Positions 1 to 7,787 of a DNA stretch of 64,000 nt are shown here, piece after piece; position 1 is the first letter of the stretch, and the number at the start of each line of letters is the position of its first letter. The position numbers were made by a program, and so were the translations under genes. The notes beneath the pieces are model-generated. The model saw only the letters and a program-made list of their open reading frames with translations, made no database searches and was not told the origin of the DNA. Source of the DNA: Hahella sp050299855 (GTDB taxonomy: Bacteria; Pseudomonadota; Gammaproteobacteria; Pseudomonadales; Oleiphilaceae); contig JBNKWQ010000030.1 in NCBI GenBank assembly GCA_050299855.1, positions 1 through 64,000 on the forward strand. The letters are read 5' to 3'.

Positions 1-2
1 CG

Positions 3-80
3 ATTATTGGACCTGCTTCGGCGAAACCGGAACGGATGATTGCACTGGGCGGAAAGCTGGGGCAAAGTTGGGAAAATTAA
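3..80 (+). CDS. C-terminal tail of a gene entering from the left edge
   Basis: An open frame runs from the left edge to a TAA at 78-80, giving 25 residues that end in ERMIALGGKLGQSWEN. The start lies outside the window. The pattern of a basic-proline turn followed by a short amphipathic helix resembles the tails of flavodoxin-like oxidoreductases, but 25 residues are too few to assign a family. Bases 81-173 hold no gene and include a GTTATAC box at 137-143 that could be the end of a degenerate attC site. Confidence 0.4.
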   Translation: MIGPASAKPERMIALGGKLGQSWEN

Positions 81-173
81 TTTAATTTGAGAAGTCGGTG
101 GGAAAGCGTGTCTTGCGAAGGTTTTTCTACAGGCTCGTTATACGTTTCTCGGGTTCATGCATAATAGTTTTGA

Positions 174-1331
174 ATGAGGGTTGGTAAAGTGAAAAGGGGT
201 TTTAATCGGCACCGAAAAACGCTGATAGAATTTATAACAATCTTCCCGACTTCGTGGAATATTTTCATAGCGATAGTCAGCTATTTTGGTGTTGTGGAGT
301 TTTTTGGTCCATTTTTTCGTTACATGATTTCGTCTTGGCAGACGCTCACTAGAGGGATGTGGGATTATTTTCTGTTTGCCCATTTTGACATATATGTTAG
401 AGAAGCAGACAAGGATGCGCTAACATTCTCGCTTTTTTTCATTATTTTTGGATATAGTCTGATTCCAGAAGTAATAAAAATCGTGAAATCAGAAAGAGAG
501 GATCAACTTAGAAAAGTCAAGTGGAAATTATTTCCTATCGCTTTTGTTATTTCATCGACAATAACAATGCTAGTTATTAGTCATCTTTTTCACATGGATG
601 GAACAGAAAAGTACAAAGCATTTTCATTCATATTTGTAAGTGTTATTTTTTTGATTTTCTATTCGACAGTAGGATTTTTTCCGATATTTATAAGTTACGT
701 TATTTCTACATTTATTAATTATATTTCCAACCAAAGCAAAAACAGAATAAAGGAAATATTATCAATAGTCTTATTGCTTTCTTCTGCGTATTTTAGTTTT
801 TTTCTACTCACAACCTCGTCTTTATTCGAATACTTTAAAGCTACAATATATGTGACATGTATTGTAACATTTCTTGTGGTATTAATTCCTCTGTTGATGC
901 CAATAATTCAGCCCGAAAAGCTGGTAAGGTTCGCCATTTTCTGTCTTATGATATGCGGTGTTGCATATGCTTCTTACACGATCGAGTTTTTCAAACAAAG
1001 AGCTATTGCTGAAAAAGATGGACACATAAAAGACACAAATTCTGCTTTTGCGACTAATTTGAAAGATAAAATTGATACAAATTGTGCTTCGGCTTTCTTT
1101 AAATTAAAAAATGATGAAAAGGGTGGTGCTTTGATATTTTCAGTTATCCCCTTGTTTACCGGAAAAACAGAGAACGATATCATCAACGATATGTGTCCGT
1201 GTATTGCAGCTGAAATAGTTAAAAATGAGAAATTAGAACTAATCGAAAAGCTCTCTATAAAATCTGAATTTGAAAAATCAATGGACAATATTTCATCTTC
1301 TGACATGTTTGAAATCTGCAGAAAGAAATAG
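174..1331 (+). CDS. Multi-pass inner-membrane protein, unknown function
   Basis: This 385-residue protein has about six to eight hydrophobic segments spread over residues 20-280. A soluble C-terminal part (about 285-385) carries several cysteines, including the MCPC motif. I do not recognise the family. The gene is strongly AT-rich compared with the right half of the window, which fits acquired DNA. It stands alone, with a possible attC end just upstream (137-143) and a TATAAC box just downstream (1388-1393), as expected for a gene cassette. The ATG at 174 has no strong ribosome binding site, so the start is uncertain. Confidence 0.6.
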   Translation: MRVGKVKRGFNRHRKTLIEFITIFPTSWNIFIAIVSYFGVVEFFGPFFRYMISSWQTLTRGMWDYFLFAHFDIYVREADKDALTFSLFFIIFGYSLIPEVIKIVKSEREDQLRKVKWKLFPIAFVISSTITMLVISHLFHMDGTEKYKAFSFIFVSVIFLIFYSTVGFFPIFISYVISTFINYISNQSKNRIKEILSIVLLLSSAYFSFFLLTTSSLFEYFKATIYVTCIVTFLVVLIPLLMPIIQPEKLVRFAIFCLMICGVAYASYTIEFFKQRAIAEKDGHIKDTNSAFATNLKDKIDTNCASAFFKLKNDEKGGALIFSVIPLFTGKTENDIINDMCPCIAAEIVKNEKLELIEKLSIKSEFEKSMDNISSSDMFEICRKK

Positions 1332-1421
1332 ATTAAGGCCAAAAAGCAGATTTTAACTAAAAAACATATTAAAGGTTACTAAATGCGTATAACAATCAGG
1401 CGCAACGGAAAAGGAAATTAA

Positions 1422-1757
1422 ATGCCACATTGTGTAGTAGAACATTCAATAAACCTTGATAGTGACCTGTTGGTACAAAAGGTTTTTCTAGGTGCTCTAA
1501 ATACCGGGCTTTTCGAGCCTGATGGGGGTGATATAAAAGTCAGAGCGATCGGATACAACAGCTATATGACTGGCCCGAAAAAATCAGACTTCATTCATGT
1601 GATCTTGAAAATACTATCCGGTCGAACACCTGAGCAGAAATTAAGCCTTTCGAGTGCTGTCATCGAAGAGTTGGCAGCGATCAAACTTCGTTTTAAATAC
1701 AAGCTGATTCAATGTTTTTTGCTCTTCAAAACCGATAGACCTTACCCCCTGCCATAA
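1422..1757 (+). pseudogene. 5-carboxymethyl-2-hydroxymuconate isomerase-like, 3' end lost
   Basis: Residues 1-88 resemble the CHMI/HpaF family of the tautomerase superfamily: MPH(C)VVEHS with the catalytic Pro2 after Met1, then DIKVRA and FIHVILKILSGRTPEQK. Family members are about 115-130 residues with a conserved C-terminal strand. Here the similarity stops near base 1675. The last 25 or so residues are an antisense reading of the neighbouring immunity-like gene. An AAAAGGAA ribosome binding site precedes the ATG. A deletion appears to have joined the 3' ends of two convergent genes, so activity is doubtful. Confidence 0.6.
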
Positions 1758-2150
1758 ACCGTCTACAACATCGGCTTCGCTTTTGTTTGGATCGGCCTCG
1801 ACCAAATTCAGACAGTTAAACACATGGTATTTTTCTCCATCCACGGTAACTGGTAAAAACTCTCCGAAAGGTTCTAACTTTTTGCTAAGGGCCTGGTAGG
1901 CTTTGGGTGAAAGAAAAAGGCAGCTTGAATTCCAAATGGTGATATCTGGTATAGATTCACTGTTCAATCCGACATCGACAAATGTTGCGCCAACGTCTTT
2001 CCAACAATGTTTAAGGGACAAGTTTTTCCACGAGAATTCAAAAAAGTCGTCCTCATCCATATCCACACAAATTTCATCAGCGAGTGCCTCAAGGTCAAGG
2101 TCCAAGTTTAAGAAATCTGCGTGATTAAACGAAAGTCTGTAAATTGTCAT
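1641..2150 (-). pseudogene. Imm11-like immunity protein, C-terminus lost
   Basis: This is a paralogue of the gene at 16651-17235. Both begin MTIYR, share an IPDI(T/S) stretch, and share a GEFLPV(T/I) block followed by a phenylalanine-rich strand. Imm11 (formerly DUF1629) proteins are immunity partners in polymorphic toxin systems. The paralogue continues about 35 residues beyond the FDRC/IDKC point; here the frame runs into CHMI-derived DNA near 1675 and stops at 1641. I place the start at 2150 (MTIYR) rather than 2162 because it matches the paralogue. A fragment of the cognate AHH toxin lies just upstream at 2209-2373. Confidence 0.6.
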
Positions 2151-2208
2151 CGTCCGTCCCAATTCGCATCTGATTTAGCAGTTACCTGCGCCGGTTGAGT
2201 TCCGTGTT

Positions 2209-2373
2209 TTAAATGACCTCGGATTTTAGGTACTGCAATTGCCCATGAACCCAACGCTCGTAATTATGTGTATGGATACGACTATGAGGCACCGCATTTG
2301 GCATTGCCCAATGACCTCGGTCATCTTCTGTCATGGGCATCCATACGCCATTGTCAGGGTCATTTATTCTCAC
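2209..2373 (-). pseudogene. AHH-family nuclease toxin, C-terminal remnant
   Basis: Minus-strand translation gives about 54 residues, with INDPDNGVWMP followed by AVPHSRIHTHNYERWV, then a stop at 2209-2211. This matches the second half of the intact AHH nuclease at 16055-16648 (IDDPINGCWLP and AVPHSRIHRKHYYEWL). The first half, with the catalytic AH motif, is missing, so the fragment cannot be active. It sits about 60 bases upstream of the truncated Imm11-like gene, in the same toxin-then-immunity order as the intact pair. Confidence 0.65.
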
Positions 2374-2430
2374 GTCGTAACGAAAGATTAATAATCTAAT
2401 ATTTTTGGTGATTGGCAGTTTCCCTTTCCC

Positions 2431-2775
2431 TCAACCTTGCGCGAGCCTGCAGGAGTTCTCCAAAACTCTATTGATGGAGAGGGTCACCGCTTTCGCCTCC
2501 AAGGCCTGCCAATCCGCCAGCAGATTCAGCTCCTGTTGAGCAAACTTTTGCTCTGCCTTTGCCCATGTGGCTGCCCTTCGCCTTTCAATCAATTGATCAG
2601 TCTCCTCTTGGGTTATGCAAATATTGCTGGCTCTGCGGCTACTCAACCAATCACGCATGATCTCGCCCAAAGGGAGTGACTCCGCGCTGATAAAACCTGC
2701 CAGATCAGTGGACATGCAACTTGCCTGATCAATAAGGGTATGCATTTTCTTCAATAATTCGTCTAGTTCTTCCAT
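2431..2775 (-). CDS. Small helical protein, unknown function
   Basis: This 114-residue protein is predicted to be almost entirely alpha-helical, with a coiled-coil-like stretch rich in Glu, Gln and Ala in its second half. No family is recognised. It is divergent from the XRE regulator at 2968, and the 190-base gap between them carries repeated GGATATA boxes. The two may therefore be co-regulated. The ATG is supported by the GAGG-containing leader upstream on the minus strand. Confidence 0.5.
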   Translation of the reverse strand: MEELDELLKKMHTLIDQASCMSTDLAGFISAESLPLGEIMRDWLSSRRASNICITQEETDQLIERRRAATWAKAEQKFAQQELNLLADWQALEAKAVTLSINRVLENSCRLAQG

Positions 2776-2841
2776 GGTTAACCTCGAGGTACAGGAGGCA
2801 AGTTTGCTTCAATCCTGCCTTTCCAGAAATAATAAAGGTTC

Positions 2842-2908
2842 GATATATCCATAATAACGTCAGGAATATTAGGATATAACCATAAAAACATCAATATTCT
2901 GGATATAT
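2842..2908. promoter_or_regulatory. Candidate operator array of the XRE regulator
   Basis: Three related boxes lie in the gap between divergent genes: GATATATCC at 2842-2850 (inverted), GGATATAA at 2872-2879 and GGATATAT at 2901-2908. They are spaced about 29-30 bases apart, close to three helical turns, so they would face the same side of the DNA. Controller-type XRE proteins often bind such spaced boxes in their own promoter. That this regulator uses them is an inference. Confidence 0.35.
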
Positions 2909-2967
2909 GTGGTTTAACGATAGCCTACAGCCCCTAATCATATGGCGTCGTTGTAGGTGATGGAAAA

Positions 2968-3216
2968 ATGGTAGAGAACAACGTAAAAGCGCTTCTTAAA
3001 CAAATCGGCTTAAACATCAAAACCTATCGCAAACAGAAAGGGGCCGATTGGACACAGGAAAAACTGGCGGAACAGGCGGGGATTAATTCCAAGCATTTGT
3101 CTGGCATTGAACAAGGAAGGTACAACATTTCCATTGTTTATTTATGCAAGATTGCTGATGCGTTGAATGTTTCTTATAGACAGTTGCTGGATGTTCAATC
3201 TAAGACTGAAGAGTGA
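2968..3216 (+). CDS. XRE-family HTH regulator, controller-like
   Basis: This 82-residue Cro/C1-type helix-turn-helix protein fills the domain from about residue 12 to 73, with WTQEKLAEQAGINSKHLSGIEQ as the HTH core and a DALNVSYRQLL tail. Its size and sequence resemble controller proteins of restriction-modification and related systems. No restriction-modification genes are visible nearby. A GGTGATGG-type ribosome binding site precedes the ATG at 2968. The frame continues without further stops for 71 codons beyond its TGA (see 3259-3432), so either a second gene is coupled to it or a longer protein was split by a nonsense change. Confidence 0.8.
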   Translation: MVENNVKALLKQIGLNIKTYRKQKGADWTQEKLAEQAGINSKHLSGIEQGRYNISIVYLCKIADALNVSYRQLLDVQSKTEE

Positions 3217-3258
3217 TATTGGCAGCGAGATCACTTAGAGCTCTATGATGAGGCTGAA

Positions 3259-3432
3259 ATGAGAGCCCTGAATCTTCGAGCCCATGCCAATGAAGAAAAT
3301 AGATCTGTCCCGGTTTTTAGGCTTTATGAAAAGATGCGTAATTCCAGAGAACGGAAAGCATTGTGGATGGAAAAAGGTTATATAGGAGAAAAGGTCGCAG
3401 AGAGGAAATTCTCGGCGCAGCGATTGAAGTAG
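3259..3432 (+). CDS. Short basic protein in the frame of the upstream regulator
   Basis: A 57-residue frame from ATG 3259 to TAG 3430-3432 encodes a basic, helical peptide with VFRLYEKMRNSRERKALW near the middle. The open frame extends upstream to the TGA of the XRE gene in the same phase (3217 onward). It could be a separate small gene or the distal part of a once longer regulator. No family is recognised and no clear ribosome binding site is present. Confidence 0.35.
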   Translation: MRALNLRAHANEENRSVPVFRLYEKMRNSRERKALWMEKGYIGEKVAERKFSAQRLK

Positions 3433-3470
3433 CCGCGCCGGTTCCTTACAAAGGGGTTGCTCAGCCTTGA

Positions 3471-3659
3471 TCAGGCGTTGCGGGTCTGATGGAAAGATGC
3501 GAACAGGTCATGGATCGCGTGGCTAAGACGTTGCTTGGCGGCACTCATGAATTGAGCGGTAGCTTCGGCGCGCATCTTAGCAGCTTTGGCTTTGTAGTAA
3601 GCCACGTCGACCCGGCCCGCTTGGTCCAAAACAATGTTGTCATAAGCTTCGATGTTCAT
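3471..3659 (-). CDS. Small conserved helical protein
   Basis: This 62-residue protein starts MNIEAYDNIVLDQAG and has an alanine-rich, amphipathic helical body (KAKAAKMRAEATAQFM). It resembles short uncharacterised proteins that begin with a similar MNI-Y/F-D motif and are encoded beside LysR genes in Proteobacteria. It is divergent from the LysR gene that follows, so it may be that regulator's target. A GGAG-type ribosome binding site lies upstream on the minus strand. Function is unknown. Confidence 0.55.
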   Translation of the reverse strand: MNIEAYDNIVLDQAGRVDVAYYKAKAAKMRAEATAQFMSAAKQRLSHAIHDLFASFHQTRNA

Positions 3660-3846
3660 GGGTCAATCTCCGTTTCAAATTTACTGCTATAGGGTCTACG
3701 GCCAACCACTTTTCAGCGGTAAGTGGTGCTGGCCGTTACAGTGCAAATAATATAAACCTGACGGCCTGGTCACAAACGATGCTTTTTCATGTTATAAGTG
3801 AATAAAATTCATCTGTGGAGTTGTCACTATCAAACGCCTGCCCCCT

Positions 3847-4743
3847 TTGAACAGCCTCCGGAGTTTCGAAGCCGCCGCACGATTGGGCAGTTTTCAGAAG
3901 GCCGCCGAGGAGTTATTTGTCACCCCCTCAGCAATCAGCCACCAAGTGAAGGCATTAGAGGCATTCCTGGAAGTTGAACTCTTCCTGCGGCAAACACGGC
4001 GGATTGAACTAACCTCCGCCGGCAAAAGCTACCTGAAGACCATTCAGAGAGCCCTGAACGATATTGAACGTGCCACCCAAAAACTGGTCTCCGCCCATGG
4101 CACCGGTGAGCTTAACCTGAGCGTCGCGCCAGCCTTTCTGCACCGCTGGCTGCTGCCCCGGATGAGCCGGTTCAATGACAACCACACCAATGTGGAACTG
4201 GAAATATCCGCCTCCACCGGCCTGATCGATTTCGCCCATAGCGATACTGACATGGCAGTCTATTTCGGTGACGGCCAATGGGAGGATGTCGAAATTCATT
4301 TCCTGAAACGCTCGGCGCTGATTCCGGTGTGCACACCCGGCCTGCTCGCCAAACACCCTATCCACACCCCTGAGGACATTACCCACCATACACTCCTGCA
4401 CGTGAGTAAACGCCCGGAGGAATGGCGCGACTGGTTCAACGCCGCCGATACCCCTTACCTCGAGAGACGCAAAGGCTTTTACTTATCCAGCGGACTGCTC
4501 ACTTCACAAGCCGCCGCACGGGGACTGGGTGTGGCCCTGACCGACGTCAGCCTGGTCAGCGAGGAAATTCAGAGCGGTCAGTTGGTGGCACCTTTGGATA
4601 TCCCATTGGAGCTGCCAAAATCCTTCTATCTTGTCTATCGCAAGAACCGCCCGATGACTTACGCCATGCGCCAATTCAAGGATTGGATCATGGAGGAGAT
4701 GGCAGTGGATGCCCTTTCCGCCATGAGTACAGAGGCCTCTTGA
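3847..4743 (+). CDS. LysR-type transcriptional regulator, GcvA-like
   Basis: The N-terminal winged HTH (SFQKAAEELFVTPSAISHQV) is followed by a LysR substrate-binding domain from about residue 85 to 285, with the GcvA-type FGDGQWEDVE stretch. The listed start is a TTG codon. The sequence just upstream translates as KRLPPLNSLRSFEAAAR across the start, which is how GcvA-like proteins normally begin, so the true start should be about 5-6 codons earlier. No ATG, GTG or TTG lies there. An ATC at 3829 sits 8 bases after a GGAG (3817-3820) and is the best-placed candidate. The C-terminus is complete. Confidence 0.8.
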   Translation: MNSLRSFEAAARLGSFQKAAEELFVTPSAISHQVKALEAFLEVELFLRQTRRIELTSAGKSYLKTIQRALNDIERATQKLVSAHGTGELNLSVAPAFLHRWLLPRMSRFNDNHTNVELEISASTGLIDFAHSDTDMAVYFGDGQWEDVEIHFLKRSALIPVCTPGLLAKHPIHTPEDITHHTLLHVSKRPEEWRDWFNAADTPYLERRKGFYLSSGLLTSQAAARGLGVALTDVSLVSEEIQSGQLVAPLDIPLELPKSFYLVYRKNRPMTYAMRQFKDWIMEEMAVDALSAMSTEAS

Positions 4744-4769
4744 AATTTAATCCGTCCCCTATCTCCACA

Positions 4770-4878
4770 GTAGGTTGGTATGAGTGCAACGAATCCCAAC
4801 AAGCGGAACTGATCAACGACCCTGACGTCATTATTCGCGTTGCTCAAGTTTTATGTGGATTTGGCCCCGATAGCTCAA
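4770..4878 (+). repeat. Repeat C, copy 1
   Basis: This is a diverged copy of a repeat that recurs at 11774-11864, 14679-14784 and 20504-20609. It begins GTAGGTTGG, contains CAACGAATCCCAACAAGCGG and ends with CCCCGATAGCTC. The first part has inverted GGTTGGG/CCCAAC arms, as in REP-like elements. It lies directly after the LysR gene. The rest of the gap up to 5022 shows no gene. Confidence 0.75.
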
Positions 4879-5022
4879 GAGGATTCAGGCCCGAGTTGAC
4901 GATCCATCTGTGGCTAAAATAGCCTCAGTGTATAATTTCACGGGAAAGGAAGTAGTCAGCAATTACGGTGCCCGAGTTGCAACGATTTACAAGAATAAGC
5001 TCTGGTTAAAAGGTAAAAGGAA

Positions 5023-5286
5023 ATGAAGGCGACGCGAATTATTCTAATATCCGCGATTTTGGGTCTGCTGCTTGGTGGATTTATGGCTTACGCTGCCTTT
5101 CAGCACAATCCTATGGAAGAGTTTTGTACCTATTTAAACGATCCTTCCCACGGCGATCAGTGCACGCCGAACTATGCTTCCCTATCGCTTGTTTTTTTAT
5201 CTTGGTTTGTGGCTGGCACAGTATGCATTACTGCGGCCTTTTTTACTGTGAAAGGGATTACTTATTTATTCAGGGATAAAAAATGA
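5023..5286 (+). CDS. Small two-helix membrane protein
   Basis: This 87-residue protein has two hydrophobic helices (about residues 5-27 and 54-78) separated by a loop with two cysteines. An AAAGGAA ribosome binding site sits just before the ATG. The family is not recognised. Small membrane proteins of this shape are common integron cassette products, which fits the integrase fragment immediately downstream. Confidence 0.55.
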   Translation: MKATRIILISAILGLLLGGFMAYAAFQHNPMEEFCTYLNDPSHGDQCTPNYASLSLVFLSWFVAGTVCITAAFFTVKGITYLFRDKK

Positions 5287-5317
5287 CATTCAGACTTAGA
5301 GTACTCACGTCTCTTTC

Positions 5318-5431
5318 ACCCAAGCTTATGGTACAGAAAGACAAGCGCATTCAGAGCCACTTTTTGAGTATTGACGGCGACTTGTCTATCTACTGCCAGC
5401 ATCGATAAAAAGGCTTTCACCTCAGCAGCTC
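5318..5431 (-). pseudogene. intI: Integron integrase fragment (N-terminal region)
   Basis: On the minus strand this reads EVKAFLSMLAVDRQVAV then NTQKVALNALVFLYHKLG. This is the signature of the N-terminal, SAM-like core-binding domain of integron integrases (EVxxFLxxLAVxRxVxxxTQxxALNALxFLY). A stop precedes it (near 5433) and another follows directly after the LG. The catalytic tyrosine domain is absent. It is a decayed piece and cannot recombine DNA, but it shows that an integron was once anchored here. Bases 5432-5756 hold no gene; a GTTATAC box at 5745-5751 may be an attC end. Confidence 0.65.
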
Positions 5432-5756
5432 CAACCTCTTAATCATCACTCTCCATATGAAATAAAAACCGGTTATATGCACAGTGTATCGGCGAGTTGT
5501 CAAGAAACGTGCTCGTTTTGTCGGTACTACTGGCACGGTTTGTCATCTTGTTTTATTAGAAAAATCAAGGAATTCAATATGTTGTATGCAGGCCCATTTA
5601 AATAATGGGACCAAGTGTGCAGGATATATGCGCATGCTTGTTTTTCCAGCGAACCACAGGAGTCGATTTCAGTGATTTTCCAATGGAATCATGGAACTGG
5701 AGGATGTATCTTCAGAAACTGAAATTGGGAAAACGCGCATGCGCGTTATACAAATG

Positions 5757-6221
5757 TTATGTGTACTCATTAATAGTCGGAGTGTTCTTGGCAGCCTGAA
5801 TTTTCTCCAAAAAAGAATAAGCATCTTCAAGTAACTTTGTTGGCTCATTTATACTTTTATTAAATTCAATCCTGTCTGTGAGTGAATCAAACATATTGAA
5901 TTTAGAGTTCATCCGAGCATCACCTTCTGGTGTTCCTGTCATGTCGCTTACACTTCCATCATTATTTATCTTTAATAATGGCAGTGGTAAAAATACAGTG
6001 CTTAAGTCACCCTTCCCAGCCTTCATTAAGGCATTGGCTAGAGCCATAGAGTCGTTGTAGCTCATATTTTTGGGGTCAAATGATTCAGCAAGCTCACGAA
6101 TAAGTGGCTTGCTTGGTTGGATGTTGCCAGCTGCGGTTGTTTTGGTTTCAGTCGGCATATTATTGCCGCTTTTCTGAGTCAACATTGCCGCTAATGTACT
6201 TGTAGCGCTTCCAATTTGCAT
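5757..6221 (-). CDS. Hypothetical soluble protein
   Basis: This 154-residue protein is hydrophilic, has no signal peptide or membrane helix, and is rich in Asn, Ser and Thr in the first third. A GGAGG ribosome binding site lies 5 bases upstream of the ATG on the minus strand, which supports the start at 6221. The family is not recognised. It lies between a possible attC end (5745-5751) and the IS1182 remnant, so it may be a gene cassette. Bases 6222-6445 are non-coding and AT/GC-mixed, with a palindromic GCGCTAACGCGCG stretch near 6345. Confidence 0.55.
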   Translation of the reverse strand: MQIGSATSTLAAMLTQKSGNNMPTETKTTAAGNIQPSKPLIRELAESFDPKNMSYNDSMALANALMKAGKGDLSTVFLPLPLLKINNDGSVSDMTGTPEGDARMNSKFNMFDSLTDRIEFNKSINEPTKLLEDAYSFLEKIQAAKNTPTINEYT

Positions 6222-6445
6222 ATTTCACCTCCACTATCGTTGGTTGGAAGCGATGCAGCAAAAGGTATGCCGTGCATTCGGGTGTAAAAACACATAATAA
6301 ATTGCTCAAACTCGTTCCGGCCAAAAATACGGCCTCCACTGGACGCGCTAACGCGCGCCGTTTAGCAAAGCGCTGAGGCTGTAGAACAACCTCCCCACTC
6401 CCCACTTTTTGCTATGATGGCAACACCCAGCAAGGAGCTGTTGTC

Positions 6446-6799
6446 ATGCCCAAGTTCAAGCCCTACAACTATGACCAACATTCCATGATGGTCATCAATT
6501 ACCAAGACCAACTTCAGCCCGGCACCTTTGAATATGCGGTCCATTACCTGATCAACAACAGGCTCGATCTATCGGTCTTTTATCCCAACTATAGAAACGA
6601 CGAAGGTGGGTGGGCGGCCGGCTTATGATCCGGCGATTCTTTTGAAGATCGTTTTGTTTGCCTATTCCAAAGGCATCACCTCCAGCCGCGAGATTCAGTG
6701 GTGCTGCGAGACTAACATTCTATTTAAGGCATTATCCTGTGATACCGTGCCCCACTTCACGACCATTGCCGGCTTTGTCAGTGAACTCAAAGCGAACTC
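6446..6799 (+). pseudogene. IS1182-family transposase, frameshifted and truncated
   Basis: The first frame reads MPKFKPYNYDQHSMMVINY up to about base 6607. The second, shifted by one base, continues RPAYDPAILLKIVLFAYSKG and then HFTTIAGFVSELKA. Together they match the N-terminal third of IS1182-type DDE transposases. The shift looks like a one-base insertion in the run GGTGGGTGGG near 6610. The gene ends abruptly at about 6800, where repeat A begins, so the catalytic core is missing. It is not functional. Confidence 0.8.
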
Positions 6800-6800
6800 A

Positions 6801-6904
6801 AGGACACCCACTCAATATATCAATCCAAGCTGACTCCCGCTTTCAAGGGCTTCAGCTTTTCCATCGACTTTAGCGAAACTGTGGCGATATTCAATGGGTG
6901 TCTT
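6801..6904 (+). repeat. Repeat A, full copy 1, with terminal inverted repeats
   Basis: The left end AGGACACCCACTCAATAT (6801-6818) is matched by an inverted right end, ATATTCAATGGGTGTC-TT (about 6887-6904). The interior of about 65 bases contains CAAGGGCTTCAGCTTTTCCA. This is a MITE-like or REP-hairpin-like element. Other full copies are at 11869-11982 and 24803-24916, with left-end fragments at 10450 and 14551. It cuts the IS1182-family transposase. Confidence 0.75.
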
Positions 6905-6937
6905 GGGCCATGTGCGGACAAAGTGGTAAGAGATATA

Positions 6938-7375
6938 CTAAATTATCCGAACTTCGTCAGGGCATAGAGCCTGCTCTTTCAACTCATCGACTGATTCCAT
7001 TAGGGAAACGTCTATATCGTTCATCAACCAGTGATTATTGGTAGATTCGTACTGGATATGAAAAGCCACTAGGGACTGTTCCGAGGTCATTCCATTAACA
7101 GTTAAGCAGCCTAGCTCTCCTGTGACCTTTTGATAATGACCAAGTTCCGTGTGCATATACTGAGCGAAACTAAATTGAGACTGGATAGAGGAAGACTCCA
7201 CATCTGCATCACCAACCAGTTTCGGAGCAAAGAAATCTGCGAACTTCTCAGCAATGCTGCCATCATCTACCGCTGTTTTATACGACTCAAAACTAGAGTA
7301 AAGATACTCTGTGTCGTCTGGCATAGTTGCGCAGCCTTGTATTAGCAAAATAAAAGCCGCCAAAAAATATCTCAT
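6938..7375 (-). CDS. Small predicted lipoprotein
   Basis: This 145-residue protein begins with a lipoprotein signal peptide, MRYFLAAFILLIQGCA, with a lipobox ending at Cys15. The mature part is acidic and soluble, with one further Cys near residue 89 and another near 138. No family is recognised. Its 5' end overlaps the frame at 7293-7637 by about 80 bases, so at least one of the two is not expressed as drawn; the lipobox favours this one. Confidence 0.55.
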   Translation of the reverse strand: MRYFLAAFILLIQGCATMPDDTEYLYSSFESYKTAVDDGSIAEKFADFFAPKLVGDADVESSSIQSQFSFAQYMHTELGHYQKVTGELGCLTVNGMTSEQSLVAFHIQYESTNNHWLMNDIDVSLMESVDELKEQALCPDEVRII

Positions 7376-7637
7376 CGTTAGTTACCCCCGATAATTCGTT
7401 GAAGCTCAACTCTTGCGCACTATTTCTGTTTTTCAGTGCATTAACTGCCCTGCACAAAAGCCCAGAACACGCAGTAATTAACTCCTCAATATCAAAGCTT
7501 CCGCTGACCCGTTTAAATTTTGTTCCAATGGTTTGTAAGGCTGGGTTTCCACTATATGTGAGAGCTCCTGCAGTACCAGAAAGAGTAACTTGACCATTTT
7601 GGTCTACAGCGAGTTTAAAATTGCCACTCTGTCGCAC
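7293..7637 (-). pseudogene. Possible fragment of a larger secreted or repeat protein
   Basis: A 114-codon frame from a GTG contains DQNGQVTLSGTAGALTYSG, which has the Gly/Thr/Ser flavour of secreted beta-repeat or phage proteins. The frame is open for about 11 more codons upstream but has no better start, suggesting a truncated 5' end. It overlaps the lipoprotein gene at 6938-7375. No family is assigned. Confidence 0.25.
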
Positions 7638-7787
7638 GATCTTGGTGGTCCAAGTCAGAACGCAGATTAAGCTATTCTATTAAAAGGTAAATTTTGAGAA
7701 TTAGGAAAGGCTTGACCAAAATGAAAAGAAGAATAACTATCAAGGCCAATTCTGTTGAATAAAACCGTTAAAAGGCAGGGAGAAACT

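Noticed and set aside
4009..4401. Minus-strand frame of 130 residues inside the LysR gene
   Set aside because: It lies fully inside a well-supported LysR gene and shows no domain.
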